A DNA stretch of 51,726 nucleotides from Aphanocapsa lilacina HA4352-LM1 (GCA_019359725.1 JAHHGR010000028.1:1-51726); one strand, 5' to 3'; numbered from the stretch's first letter, positions 9,816 to 18,257 are shown. Notes: generated by a model from the sequence alone, not told the origin. A program made the numbers and translations.

Positions 9816-12356
9816 TTATCTGGGCGAAGATTCCGCCGAGGCGGATCCACCGAGGGCCAAAGCCCCCGGATCGCCGCTGGCGACAAACGCCGCCCACCAG
9901 TACGGATGGGCGCGCTCACTTCCCCGCAACAGCTCCAACTGGACCCGCCGCAGCGCTTCGCCGCGGCCCCGACCAGCCAACAGCTGACGGTAGTACGCGA
10001 CCATCAGTTCTGCCGTGGCCGCATCTCCGACTTTCCACAGACTGAAGACTTGGCTTCTGGCTCCGGCGATCGATATTGCCCGCCTCAGACCGTAGACCCC
10101 TTCACCGCCGGCCACCATCCCCAGTCCCGTGTCGCAAGCGGACAGCACCACCAGTTCGGTGCCCTCCAAGTCGAGGCCCATCGCCTCCAGCGCCGTGAGC
10201 ACCCCGTCTTCGCCGCCGCTGGTCCGCTTGTTGAACCCGGCCAGAGCCAACCCCGAGCGCAGCAGCGGGTTCTCGCCCCCCCCCGCGGAGGGTGCGAGAA
10301 AAAAGCCGTGGGTGGCCATGTGCAACAGCAGCGGACCGTAGGCCTCCTTGAGGGCGCTCTCGGTGGCCGCGGCCCCGATGAGCGAGCGGGCACCGGGCAG
10401 CAGCGCCAGGATGGCGGCGGCTTCGTCCGCCGTCCTCGGCAGCCCTTGCACCCGCAGCTCGGCCAAGTCCGCCGAGCGCACAGAGTGAGCGGAACGCTGG
10501 GCGGCGGCCCCAGCCGGGGGAAGGGCACTTTCAAAGTCGGGAGCAGCCACCAGCAACGGTTCGCTGCGAGGCCGAACGGGCGGCTTGGCAAGCCGCACTA
10601 GATCTCGGCCGGAGGCCAAATACACAAGTTCGAATTGCTCCAACAGGTAGCGACCCTGCTCATCGACCAACGCGCCGAACGGCAGCAGATTGAGCTGGGC
10701 GTCGGGTGCTATATACAGCGCGTGCGCATCCCCCAGCCGTGCGCGCAGCGGCTGCATCAGCAAGCTGTCCAGTTGACGCGCCAGGGCGCGCACGGCGGTG
10801 GTGGGAGTCTCTGCTCGGTCCAGAAGCGCGCGCCAATCAAGCACCATCCGGTCAATGGTGGCGGCCTCCGCTAGGTCAACAGCCCGGACCGGGCCGTCGG
10901 CAGGCAGCAGATAGGCGGCGTAGTGCTCGGGGGCGGACCGGTTGGCATTGAAAGTGGCTGCAGGATTGTAGGGCCGGTAGCGCACAAGTTCGACCAGCGC
11001 GGTACCCGCGGGCAATTGCTGTTGCACCGCCTCGACGCTCACGGGCCGGGAAGGCGTCCCCAACACGGCGCCCCTGGCGGCTAGGTCGGCCTCCAATTGC
11101 CGGGTCTTTAGCTCCAGAGCCTCCAGCTGTTCTCTGTACCGCTGCGGCGTGTCCTGCTTCAGCCCTTGGAAGACCAGCGCTGCGAGCGCCGAACGCGTCT
11201 GGGTGAGCTGGTCGAGCAGCCCCTGCTCGCCGGGAGCGAGTCGAGCGCGCAGCCGGGCGAGTGTAACGGCCAACTCGTCGAGCAGGCGACCTTTTGTTTG
11301 TAGCACAGCATTCAGAGCCAACCGGGCGGCGGTGGGATCCGCGGGGACATAGCGCAGGTGGGCAGAGACACTCAAGTTGACACCTTCTGCAAGGGTGTCC
11401 AGGTAATCGCGCTTGCGCGCCTCGTCGCCCGCAGCCAGATTAAGATCCAGTAGGCGCTCCTGAACGTCCAGGCGCTCCTGCAGCAGACCAAGGGCCTCCG
11501 CTGGCCGCGCTTGCTTCAGCCGCAGGCTGGCGAATGTCTGGAGAATACTGACGATTATGGGGTGCTGCAGCCTGAAAGCCTTTTGGTGGATTGCAAGGGC
11601 TTGCTCAAGCAGCGGCTCCGCCTCCCGGTAGCGGCCCAAGCTGGTGTACAGCACAGCCAAACTGTGGAGTACTCGAGCCTCATCGGGGTGCTCCAGACCG
11701 AGAGTTTTGTGATGGATGACCAGAGCGTGCTTGAGAAGCGGTTCCGCCTCCAGATATTTGCCTTGATCGACGTACAGTAAAGCCAGGTTGTTGAGGTTCG
11801 CTGCCACCTCGGGGTGATCAGGACCGAGGACTTTTTGGTGAATGGCCAGGGCCCGCTCGTACAGCGGCTCCGCCTCCCGGTAGCGGCCCTGCTTTGTCTG
11901 CAAGACAGCCTGGTTGTTGAGGCTCGCGGCCACACTGGGGTGCTTCGAGCCGAAGACTTTTTGGCGAATGGCCAGGGCCCGCTCATACAGAAGCTCCGAT
12001 CGCCCGTAATCCCCCCGATCCGCAAGCAGGTTTCCGAGGTGGTTGAGGCTCGCGGCCACATCGGGATTTTCCGGTCCCAGCAGGCACTCGCGAACCGCCA
12101 TGGCCTGCTCAGCCGGTTCGAGCGCTTGCGCGTAGTCCCCCTGCTGCCACAACTGCAAGCTCCGTTGGTGCAACCGCTCGGCCTCCGCCAGATCTCCGGC
12201 TATCGGTGCCGCCGCGGACGCGGGAGCGATCAGGGGCCAGGCAGTAGATAGGCACAATCCAAGCGCCAATGCCAGATTGAAGACATGCACCCACCGACAG
12301 GCAAACAAGTTGGACAAGTGTAGCTCTATTTTAGAGATGATGTTCAGATTCCCCAT
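9816..12356 (-). CDS. Exported TPR-CHAT protein (caspase-like protease domain)
   Basis: 846 aa from the ATG at 12356. A hydrophobic stretch at about residues 23-50 ending in APASAAAP is a signal peptide or anchor. Residues 55-285 hold about five 42-residue kinesin-light-chain-type TPR units (HPEVAANLNNLALLY, EAEPLYERALAIHQKVLG). A helical linker follows, and residues 450-846 form a CHAT domain with the catalytic pair His683 (LHMATHGFF) and Cys741 (VVLSACDTGLG), both intact. CHAT proteins are caspase-related peptidases; cyanobacteria have many, mostly uncharacterised. It is first in a likely operon with the sigma-like membrane gene, so that protein is a natural candidate substrate or partner (inference). 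Confidence 0.9.
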   Translation of the reverse strand: MGNLNIISKIELHLSNLFACRWVHVFNLALALGLCLSTAWPLIAPASAAAPIAGDLAEAERLHQRSLQLWQQGDYAQALEPAEQAMAVRECLLGPENPDVAASLNHLGNLLADRGDYGRSELLYERALAIRQKVFGSKHPSVAASLNNQAVLQTKQGRYREAEPLYERALAIHQKVLGPDHPEVAANLNNLALLYVDQGKYLEAEPLLKHALVIHHKTLGLEHPDEARVLHSLAVLYTSLGRYREAEPLLEQALAIHQKAFRLQHPIIVSILQTFASLRLKQARPAEALGLLQERLDVQERLLDLNLAAGDEARKRDYLDTLAEGVNLSVSAHLRYVPADPTAARLALNAVLQTKGRLLDELAVTLARLRARLAPGEQGLLDQLTQTRSALAALVFQGLKQDTPQRYREQLEALELKTRQLEADLAARGAVLGTPSRPVSVEAVQQQLPAGTALVELVRYRPYNPAATFNANRSAPEHYAAYLLPADGPVRAVDLAEAATIDRMVLDWRALLDRAETPTTAVRALARQLDSLLMQPLRARLGDAHALYIAPDAQLNLLPFGALVDEQGRYLLEQFELVYLASGRDLVRLAKPPVRPRSEPLLVAAPDFESALPPAGAAAQRSAHSVRSADLAELRVQGLPRTADEAAAILALLPGARSLIGAAATESALKEAYGPLLLHMATHGFFLAPSAGGGENPLLRSGLALAGFNKRTSGGEDGVLTALEAMGLDLEGTELVVLSACDTGLGMVAGGEGVYGLRRAISIAGARSQVFSLWKVGDAATAELMVAYYRQLLAGRGRGEALRRVQLELLRGSERAHPYWWAAFVASGDPGALALGGSASAESSPR

Positions 12357-12566
12357 GGCATCCCCAGTCCACCGCCGACGCAAAGAACACCGTTTATACC
12401 GGTGGAGACCAGCATAAATCCTCGCTACCGAGAATGATGGTATCGATTAGAACACGCAACTTCGAACGAAATCGCAAAAAAATATGTATTGTTATTATTT
12501 TCAGGCGCGCTGCCTACATTGCTCGGAAGACCTTCAATTCCCCGCGCAGTGGAGGGGTGTACCGAT

Positions 12567-12592
12567 AAAAAAGGACCGGGTCGCCCCGGTCC
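12567..12592 (-). terminator. Rho-independent terminator, minus strand
   Basis: GGACCGGG pairs with CCCGGTCC around a 4-nt loop. Read on the minus strand it is followed by six T. No minus-strand protein gene ends here: def, the next gene upstream, already has a terminator at 13087-13115. It may therefore end a small RNA or back up def termination. Confidence 0.8.
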
Positions 12593-12850
12593 GCCAGCTA
12601 CCATCACAAAACTGTGTCCATCGTAGGCACCGATACCGGAGCCGGCGACCACCTTTGCCGTACGGCCGGTTGCCCACCTGCGCACCGCTGCGTGCGCCCA
12701 AGCGTAGGGGGCTATCGGGTGCGCAGGTGGGCTCTACCCTGTGCGCCCAAGCGCACCCGCCTGTACCGGGGACGACCCTGTGGTACCCCCCGTTCCAAAA
12801 GAACAATAGGAGCACAATCCCCCAGCAATCCAGACAACCGGAGTACGCCC
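12593..12850 (-). ncRNA. Candidate structured small RNA (unclassified)
   Basis: The stretch upstream of the orphan minus-strand terminator is dense in GC-rich inverted repeats: a 15-bp perfect stem (12672-12686 with 12718-12732), a GTGCGC/GCGCAC hairpin (12741-12756) and GTTC/GAAC (12792-12804). I could not match it to RNase P RNA, tmRNA, SRP RNA or 6S RNA. A palindromic intergenic repeat element is an equally good explanation. Both ends are estimates. Confidence 0.3.
12672..12732. repeat. Perfect 15-bp inverted repeat with inner direct repeat
   Basis: GCCCACCTGCGCACC at 12672-12686 is the exact reverse complement of 12718-12732, with a 31-nt loop. The word TGCGCCCAAGCG occurs at 12693-12704 inside the loop and again at 12742-12753 outside it. 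This looks like a palindromic repeat element or RNA stem. Confidence 0.75.
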
Positions 12851-13066
12851 GTGACCAGCCAACGCCTCAACCGCCTCCACGCCCTTCAAATTCTCGGTGC
12901 TGCCGTGGGCACCGCCGTTCCTCTTATCGCCTGCGCGACGATGGTGCACGCGGCGACCACCGGCCAGATGCCTGTCTTTGCCACCGGCATCCTGCCGCTG
13001 GTGCTGCTGGCGTGCACCTCGGTCCTGGGCTGCTGGCTGTGGACAGAGACCGCCGAGTTGCAGTAG
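12851..13066 (+). CDS. Small two-helix membrane protein, unknown function
   Basis: 71 aa from a GTG at 12851 with GGAG seven bases upstream; the open frame extends further up but that part lacks protein character. Two hydrophobic segments are seen, residues 13-34 (ILGAAVGTAVPLIACATMV) and 42-64 (FATGILPLVLLACTSVLGCW), separated by a short polar loop. The N-terminus is positively charged, favouring an inside position. No family is recognised. A strong bidirectional terminator follows the stop. Confidence 0.65.
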   Translation: MTSQRLNRLHALQILGAAVGTAVPLIACATMVHAATTGQMPVFATGILPLVLLACTSVLGCWLWTETAELQ

Positions 13067-13086
13067 CACCTCAGCCCATATCCCAT

Positions 13087-13115
13087 AAAAAACCAGGCTC
13101 GAAGCCTGGTTTTTT
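13087..13115. terminator. Bidirectional rho-independent terminator
   Basis: A perfect 13-bp stem (AAAAAACCAGGCT with its complement, loop CGA) carries A-runs and T-runs on its two sides, so it works in both directions. It sits between the convergent small membrane protein gene and def. Confidence 0.93.
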
Positions 13116-13139
13116 ATATCTGCCATGGCCCAAACTTGC

Positions 13140-13703
13140 TCAGGCGCGCACCTGTACGTCCCGGACGGCAAATCCTTTTTCGACCAGTTGGGGAGCGAGG
13201 GCAATCTGGTTCTCGACGCGATCGACAAACAGGACACCGTCAAGGTGATCGATCTCGTGCTGGATGCAGCGGGCGAGCAGGCCGGTCGCTTCGAGGGTGA
13301 CCGGCCGGCCGTTTAGATCGCGATAGGTAGCCACGACGCGCTCGGGACGGCGCACATCGGCGTAAATGCTGGGCACGCTCAAGCAACCTTCTTGATCGAC
13401 GGCCAGATCGCTGCTGAATTGCTTGATAAGCGGGTTGACGAGCACCAGCGGCGGCCGGGCGGCATTCTCCGGGTCGATGTCGACGACGATCAGACGCTTG
13501 TTGACGCCTACCTGGGGAGCGGCAAGGCCGACACCGTCGGCGCTGTACATCGTCTGGAGCATCTGCTGGGCGAGCTTGCGCACTTCGTCGTTGATGCCCG
13601 AGATTTGTTTGCTGCCCTGGCGCAAGACCCGGTCCCCCAGGGTATGAATCGCCAGGGGCGGCTTGGCTAGCTTTTGCTTGGGCACCTGCAGTTGATTGGC
13701 CAT
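13140..13703 (-). CDS. def: Peptide deformylase
   Basis: Removes the formyl group from the N-terminal Met of new proteins at the ribosome; metal-dependent and cytoplasmic. 187 aa. All three motifs are present: GVGLAAPQVG (about 57-66), EGCLSVPS (about 109-116, Cys is a metal ligand) and HEIDHLDG (about 149-156, two His ligands and the catalytic Glu). The N-terminal extension MANQLQVPKQKLAKPP is common in cyanobacterial forms. It lies downstream of mreB with a 73-bp gap, same strand, and ends at a bidirectional terminator. Confidence 0.97.
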   Translation of the reverse strand: MANQLQVPKQKLAKPPLAIHTLGDRVLRQGSKQISGINDEVRKLAQQMLQTMYSADGVGLAAPQVGVNKRLIVVDIDPENAARPPLVLVNPLIKQFSSDLAVDQEGCLSVPSIYADVRRPERVVATYRDLNGRPVTLEATGLLARCIQHEIDHLDGVLFVDRVENQIALAPQLVEKGFAVRDVQVRA

Positions 13704-13776
13704 CGATACGCTTAGAAGCTCAATAAGTTTATTATGGCACCCTTGATCTTCTGACGACGGCCGCTGGGATCGGCCT

Positions 13777-14808
13777 TTAGACCGCCAGTGCCTGAGCGCT
13801 CAGCACCCGGCTCCACTTCTGGGGATTTTCCAGCACCTGGCCGGTACCGAGGGCAACACAGGCCAGGGGCGATTCGGCGATGTGCACGCAGATGCCCGTC
13901 TCGGCGGCAATCAGTTCGTCGAGGCTGCGCAGCAGGGCGCCGCCCCCGCACAGCACAATGCCGCGCCGGTAGATGTCGGCCACCAGTTGGGGCGGGGTAA
14001 GTTCGAGGGTACGCCGCACCGCATCGACAATCGTGCGGATCGGTTCGCGAATGCACTCGCGCACCTCGCTCTCGTGCACCATGTGGATGCGCGGCAGGCT
14101 GCTCAGCAAATCCTGGCCGCACACCTCGATGCTGCGCTCCCCGCCGGACCCGGCGGCGGAACCCAGGTCGATTTTCAGTTGCTCGGCGGTGTGCTCGCCG
14201 ACGATAAGGTCGTAATGCTTGCGCAGGTACTGGATGATACAGTCGTTCATCGCATCGCCCGCCACCCGCACCGACTGGGAAGCCACACAGCCCTGGTGGC
14301 ACAGAACCGCCACCTCGGTGGTACCGCCGCCGATGTCGACGATCATCCCGCCTACCGGGGCGGTGACCGGCAGCCCGGCACCGATGGCGGCAGCGAGCGG
14401 CTCGTCGATAAGGTGCACCGCCCGCGCCCCGGCGTGGGTGGCCGTTTCGATCACCGCCCGCCGCTCGACCTCGGTCACCCCGCTGGGGATGCCCACCACC
14501 ATGCGCGACACCGAGGAGGAGGTGCCCATTGCCTTGCGTACAAAGTGCTTGAGCATCACCGCCGCCGATTCAAAATCGGCGATCACCCCCTCGCGCAGAG
14601 GCCGCGAGAGCACCATGTTGGTCGGAGAGCGACCAATCAGTTGCGATGCCTCCTCGCCTGCGGCGATCAGCCGGTCTCCCCGGCATTCGAGGGCGACCAC
14701 CGAAGGCTCCGCAAGCACAATTCCCTGACCGTTGCGGTAGATGAGCGTGTTTGCCGAACCGAGATCGATCCCAATTTCACAGGCCGAACGGTTAAAGAGT
14801 CTGAACAT
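13777..14808 (-). CDS. mreB: Rod-shape-determining actin homologue MreB
   Basis: 343 aa from the ATG at 14808 (MFRLFNRSACEIGIDLG); the upstream extension of the frame has no protein character. MreB forms membrane-bound filaments that guide peptidoglycan synthesis. Nucleotide-binding motifs are phosphate 1 (GIDLGSANT), phosphate 2 (VDIGGGTTEVAV) and the adenosine motif (CGGGALLRSL). The N-terminal FRLFNR is an amphipathic membrane-binding stretch. mreC and mreD are not adjacent, so this may be a stand-alone paralogue. It is divergent from yidC across a 475-bp gap. Confidence 0.88.
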   Translation of the reverse strand: MFRLFNRSACEIGIDLGSANTLIYRNGQGIVLAEPSVVALECRGDRLIAAGEEASQLIGRSPTNMVLSRPLREGVIADFESAAVMLKHFVRKAMGTSSSVSRMVVGIPSGVTEVERRAVIETATHAGARAVHLIDEPLAAAIGAGLPVTAPVGGMIVDIGGGTTEVAVLCHQGCVASQSVRVAGDAMNDCIIQYLRKHYDLIVGEHTAEQLKIDLGSAAGSGGERSIEVCGQDLLSSLPRIHMVHESEVRECIREPIRTIVDAVRRTLELTPPQLVADIYRRGIVLCGGGALLRSLDELIAAETGICVHIAESPLACVALGTGQVLENPQKWSRVLSAQALAV

Positions 14809-15283
14809 AACCCTGTCTGCCCCCTCGCACGCGCAACGATCCGAGGTGAGGTACGGGCTTATTCTATGCGCTCGGACGGCTGCTATAGAGCCCTTTCGTC
14901 GCAAATCTTGTACTGTCTTCTTAGAAGCCCTTTGGCAGAGAGGCGCCCGCCCCCTGCGTCCGGCTTTTTGCCGTGGACAACGCAGGTTGAACAGCAATTT
15001 GCCATCCCACGGTTGGGGGAGAATCTGTAAACCGCCGAAGAATCCTGGCTACGACCATCGCCCGGTGATTTTTAGGCGGCGTCTGCACTTAGGTGCGGCG
15101 TGGTGGTCGGCGGCTCGGCGGCGCTGCACGCGCCGGGCAGTAGACAGCGTGTCGAGCGGAGCACTGGCGCGCCGAGTTGCTATAGCTTTCGGCCGCTGGC
15201 CATCCTCTTTGTCAACCGGCGCAGGGAGGACAGTAGAATTGAAGGAGTGTCGCAACACTGCTTCACCAATCTTGGGAGCCGGA
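14809..15283. other. Divergent promoter region between mreB and yidC, 475 bp
   Basis: No gene is supported. I looked for rpmH, rnpA and a PH-domain gene, which usually precede yidC in cyanobacteria, and saw none. The yidC frame is open upstream, but the translation is low-complexity and Arg-rich. A possible plus-strand promoter lies at 15209-15239. Confidence 0.6.
15209..15239 (+). promoter_or_regulatory. Possible sigma-70-type promoter of the yidC operon
   Basis: TTGTCA at 15209-15214 and TAGAAT at 15234-15239 are separated by 19 bp, slightly long. A start near 15246 would give a leader of about 38 nt carrying the GGGAG ribosome binding site before the ATG at 15284. Confidence 0.3.
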
Positions 15284-16393
15284 ATGGATTTCGGAGTCGG
15301 TTTTCTCACAAACAGCGTCATGCTGCCCATCCTGGACTTTCTGTACCGGATTGTCCCTAACTACGGCGTGGGTATCGTGCTGCTGACGCTGATCGTCAAG
15401 GGGCTATTGTGGCCGCTGACGGCCGGCTCGATCCGCAGCATGCGCAAGATGCAGGTGGTGCAACCGGAGATGCAGCGGCGCACCAAAGAAATTCAAGAAA
15501 AATACAAAAACGAGCCCGAGCGCATGCAGCAGGAGATGGCCGGCCTCTACAAAGAGTACGGCAACCCGCTGGCGGGCTGTCTGCCGCTGGTGGTGCAGAT
15601 GCCGATTTTGTTTGCGCTATTTGCCACCTTGCGCGGGTCGCCCTTCGCCGACACCGTGCACATGGCCACAGTCCAGGTGAAGCCCACCAGCGAACTAACC
15701 CGCGTCGAGACCGAGGGCAAGTCCTGGGAATACACAATCTACCTCACCGACGGCATGCAGGAGCGGCAGAGGATCACCTTCAGCCCCAACTTCGCGCGGG
15801 TGCCGGTGGGTCAATCGGTGCAATTTAAGGTCGATCAGCTCAACGGCCAACCTTTCACCGCCCTGCCGCCCCGCTTCGAGATCGTGGGCGGCGCCGACAA
15901 GGGCAAGTTTCTGGCGAACGGCACCCTCGAAGCGCTCGCCCCCGGCGATGTGAACGTCCACGTCGTTGTACCGGGCATCGCCGCTGAAAAAGGCTTCTTA
16001 TTCGTCGAGAAGCTGGGCCGCTCGGGTATCTCGGGCAAAGACGGCATCTACTGGGACAGCCTGCTGATGATCGTCCTGTTTGGCGTCTCGCTCTATTTCT
16101 CCCAGAACCTGACCACCAAGCACAACCCGAGCATGACCGACCAGCAGAAGCAAATCAACAAAATCACGCCGTTTATCTTCTCAGGCATGTTCGTGTTCTT
16201 CCCGCTGCCCGCGGGTGTGCTACTGTACATTTTGCTGTCGAACCTCTTTCAGATCGTCCAGACCTATTTGCTCTACCGCGAGCCGCTGCCGGAGAACATC
16301 CAGCGCATCCTCGATCAGGCCAAGCGCAAAGAGGAGACCGACAAGCCCCTGCCCTTTGAGAATAAGCAGCGCCGCAACAAGAAAAAAGCATGA
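15284..16393 (+). CDS. yidC: Membrane protein insertase YidC (cyanobacterial type)
   Basis: 369 aa from the ATG at 15284, with GGGAG five bases upstream. Inserts proteins into the membrane, alone or with SecYEG. The Oxa1/YidC core is seen: first helix (YGVGIVLLTLIVKGLLWPLT), cytoplasmic coiled-coil hairpin (about 55-85), NPLAGCLPLVVQMPILFALF, and the last helices (DSLLMIVLFGVSLYFSQ, FIFSGMFVFFPLPAGVLLYI). Between helices 2 and 3, residues 125-245 form a long polar exoplasmic insertion with an immunoglobulin-like look (ARVPVGQSVQFKV, LAPGDVNVHVVVPG), as in cyanobacteria. The basic tail ends KQRRNKKKA and may contact ribosomes. It overlaps the next gene by 4 nt. Confidence 0.95.
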   Translation: MDFGVGFLTNSVMLPILDFLYRIVPNYGVGIVLLTLIVKGLLWPLTAGSIRSMRKMQVVQPEMQRRTKEIQEKYKNEPERMQQEMAGLYKEYGNPLAGCLPLVVQMPILFALFATLRGSPFADTVHMATVQVKPTSELTRVETEGKSWEYTIYLTDGMQERQRITFSPNFARVPVGQSVQFKVDQLNGQPFTALPPRFEIVGGADKGKFLANGTLEALAPGDVNVHVVVPGIAAEKGFLFVEKLGRSGISGKDGIYWDSLLMIVLFGVSLYFSQNLTTKHNPSMTDQQKQINKITPFIFSGMFVFFPLPAGVLLYILLSNLFQIVQTYLLYREPLPENIQRILDQAKRKEETDKPLPFENKQRRNKKKA

Positions 16394-16911
16394 TAGACAC
16401 CCAGACCGACGACGCCCGCACCTGGCTGCAGTCTGCGCTGCAGCTGATGGGATTTCCCGACGGCGTGCAGGTGGTCGAAGCTCCGGACGACCCCGGCGGC
16501 CAGCGCTGGCTGGAGATTGCCGAACAAGCGCTCAGTCCCGCCCAAAAGGAACTGCTGCTGAGCCGCGAAGGCGAAGGGCTCGATGCGCTGCAGTTTTTGC
16601 TCAACACGACGATGCATCTGCAGACCGACAGCAACCAGCCCTACACCGTCGAACTGGCCGGCCATCGCCTCAAGCGGCAGCAGCAATTGGCCGAGATGGC
16701 CTGGGAAGCTGCCGCCCAGGCGCGCTCCAGCGGTGAGGAATTTGTCTTTGGAGCGCTTACTGCCGCCGAGCGCCGCCAGATCCACATGCTTTTGCAGGAC
16801 GAGCCGGATCTATCGACGTTTAGCCGCGGCAAAGAACCCGAACGCCGCCTGGTGGTGCGCCCGCGCACCGCAGACGCCGCCGAGGAGAGCCCCGATGCTG
16901 CGCTCGATTGA
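16390..16911 (+). CDS. jag: Jag/KhpB-like RNA-binding protein (KH-R3H)
   Basis: 173 aa, starting inside the yidC stop codon, so translation is probably coupled. The central part (SREGEGLDALQFLLNTTMHL) is the degenerate KH domain and residues 105-150 (LTAAERRQIHMLLQDEPDL, then SRGKEPERRLVVRP) are the R3H domain. The N-terminal Jag domain is absent, as usual in cyanobacteria. Family members bind mRNA and affect cell-wall synthesis. Its position after yidC is conserved across bacteria. Confidence 0.88.
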   Translation: MIDTQTDDARTWLQSALQLMGFPDGVQVVEAPDDPGGQRWLEIAEQALSPAQKELLLSREGEGLDALQFLLNTTMHLQTDSNQPYTVELAGHRLKRQQQLAEMAWEAAAQARSSGEEFVFGALTAAERRQIHMLLQDEPDLSTFSRGKEPERRLVVRPRTADAAEESPDAALD

Positions 16912-17386
16912 GCTGCGCGCCCTCGCAGCGAGCCCGACGCGCTCTGTGAGCGTCGTCATCGACGAGCCGATTGCGGCGCTGCCGAGCCTCACCCCCGTGC
17001 AGGGCGAACTGGCCGTCGCCCACCGCGGCGATTTTCTAGAAGTCGCCGGCCACGCCCAGACGATCGTCACCCTCGCCTGTGACCGCTGCCTGCAGCAATT
17101 TAACCATCGCCTCGCGACCAACTTCGAAGAGGTAATCTGGCTGGAGGACGCGCCTGTGGAGGTGCCCCTCGAACTGGAGGTACCCCCCGCCCACCTCGAC
17201 GAGCTATTGCCGCGCGACGGTCGGCTCGACCCGGTCTATCTCATCTACCAGCATCTGTGCCTGGAGTTGCCCGTGCGCAACCTGTGCTCCGAGCAGTGCC
17301 AGGGGGTCCAGACCACTCAACCCCAGGAGCCAAGCCTCGACCGGCGCTGGTCTGCTCTCGCCCGTCTGCGCGAAGAGCTGGGCTGA
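16895..17386 (+). CDS. yceD: YceD/DUF177-family protein
   Basis: 163 aa from the ATG at 16895, overlapping jag by 17 nt, so it is the third gene of the yidC operon. The family signature LACDRCLQQFNH (C-x2-C) and a later Cys pair (LCSEQC) suggest metal binding. YceD proteins are needed for 23S rRNA accumulation and usually precede rpmF; here rpmF does not follow. In plants the homologue acts in plastid rRNA metabolism. Confidence 0.85.
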   Translation: MLRSIELRALAASPTRSVSVVIDEPIAALPSLTPVQGELAVAHRGDFLEVAGHAQTIVTLACDRCLQQFNHRLATNFEEVIWLEDAPVEVPLELEVPPAHLDELLPRDGRLDPVYLIYQHLCLELPVRNLCSEQCQGVQTTQPQEPSLDRRWSALARLREELG

Positions 17387-17452
17387 TCCGCCGCCTCCCC
17401 CGCTCTGGTAAGGTGGATTCCAGCAAAATGGCGCCGGCGGGGATCACAACGC

Positions 17453-18100
17453 ATGGAAACTCCAGAAGAGAAACTGGCAAGCCCGAACCTGGGCGATCGG
17501 CTCAGCGCGGTAGGTTCACTGCGGGACGTACCCGCCGAGCGCTCGGTGGCGCTGCTGGTCAAAGCGGCCCAGGACGACAATGCCCGCGTGCGCTACGCCG
17601 CCGTCAGCCTGCTGGGTCAAAAAGAGGACCCTTCTGTCCTGGGCTTGCTGCGAACCTTGCTCACCTCGGACCCGGAATTCGACGTGCGCGCCGCCGCCGC
17701 CGCCGCCCTGGGTGATTTGCACGCCCAGGAAGCCTACGAAGATTTAGCCGCCGCCTTTGCCCAGGACAACGAGTGGCTGGTCAAATTCAGCATCCTGGCC
17801 GCCCTCGGCGAACTGGGCGACCGGCGGGCGGTGGACCTGCTGGTGACGGCCCTCAAGGGCGACCCGCTCATCCGCACCGTCGCGGCCGGAGCCCTTGGGC
17901 AGCTGGGCGACCGGCGGGCGGTGGGCGAACTAGTCGCCTACATCGACGATGAAGACTGGCAGCTGCGCTTTCGCATCGCCCAGGCCCTCGGGGAGTTGGG
18001 CGGCGAAGAAGCGCGTTCTGCACTGCAAGTTCTTACCCACGATCCCAGCGATGCAGTCAGTTCCACAGCCCGTTCTGCCCTCGAACAGCTCGCGCAATAG
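17453..18100 (+). CDS. HEAT-repeat protein, NblB/CpcE-like
   Basis: 215 aa made almost wholly of six or so HEAT/PBS-lyase repeats (VRYAAVSLLGQKEDPSVLGLL, VRAAAAAALGDLHAQEAYEDL, LRFRIAQALGELGGEEARSAL). The block DNEWLVKFSILAALGELGD resembles NblB, the phycobilisome-degradation factor that detaches bilins, and lyase subunits CpcE/PecE. It could equally be another HEAT scaffold protein, so no symbol is given. It stands 66 bp behind yceD and is followed by a terminator at 18234-18257. Confidence 0.8.
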   Translation: METPEEKLASPNLGDRLSAVGSLRDVPAERSVALLVKAAQDDNARVRYAAVSLLGQKEDPSVLGLLRTLLTSDPEFDVRAAAAAALGDLHAQEAYEDLAAAFAQDNEWLVKFSILAALGELGDRRAVDLLVTALKGDPLIRTVAAGALGQLGDRRAVGELVAYIDDEDWQLRFRIAQALGELGGEEARSALQVLTHDPSDAVSSTARSALEQLAQ

Positions 18101-18233
18101 CCTGGACTTGTCCAAAGCTTGATCTGGAAGCTTTCCTTAAATCATCCCCAGGCGTGGGCAAATGGTATTCTGCGGAACATTAGTATCTGTCGCAATGCGT
18201 AAGCATTTGTACTGGTTCTCCTTATACTCTGAC

Positions 18234-18257
18234 ACTCCCCCCAGGGGAGTTTTTTTT
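18234..18257 (+). terminator. Rho-independent terminator
   Basis: ACTCCCC and GGGGAGT pair around CCA, followed by seven or more T. It lies 130 bp past the HEAT-protein stop and probably ends the yidC-jag-yceD-HEAT transcript, or a short RNA made from the gap. Confidence 0.9.

Larger units (their letters stand above)
12357..12850. other. Intergenic region rich in hairpins, 494 bp
   Basis: Between the CHAT gene (minus) and a small membrane protein gene (plus). It holds a minus-strand terminator at 12567-12592, a long 15-bp inverted repeat at 12672-12732 and further hairpins up to 12804. The part next to the CHAT start is AT-richer and should carry its promoter. Open frames here (for example minus 12425-12685) show no protein-like features. 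Confidence 0.6.

Noticed and set aside
12425..12685. 86-residue minus-strand frame upstream of the CHAT gene
   Set aside because: It runs through a strong terminator hairpin and its translation has no protein-like pattern.
14809..15283. rnpA or rpmH hidden upstream of yidC
   Set aside because: All frames were read; none shows the RNase P protein motif or the bL34 sequence.
18101..18257. Yfr1-like small RNA before the 18234 terminator
   Set aside because: The terminator is good, but the conserved Yfr1 motif ACUCCUCACAC is not present; only ACTCCCC within the stem is seen.
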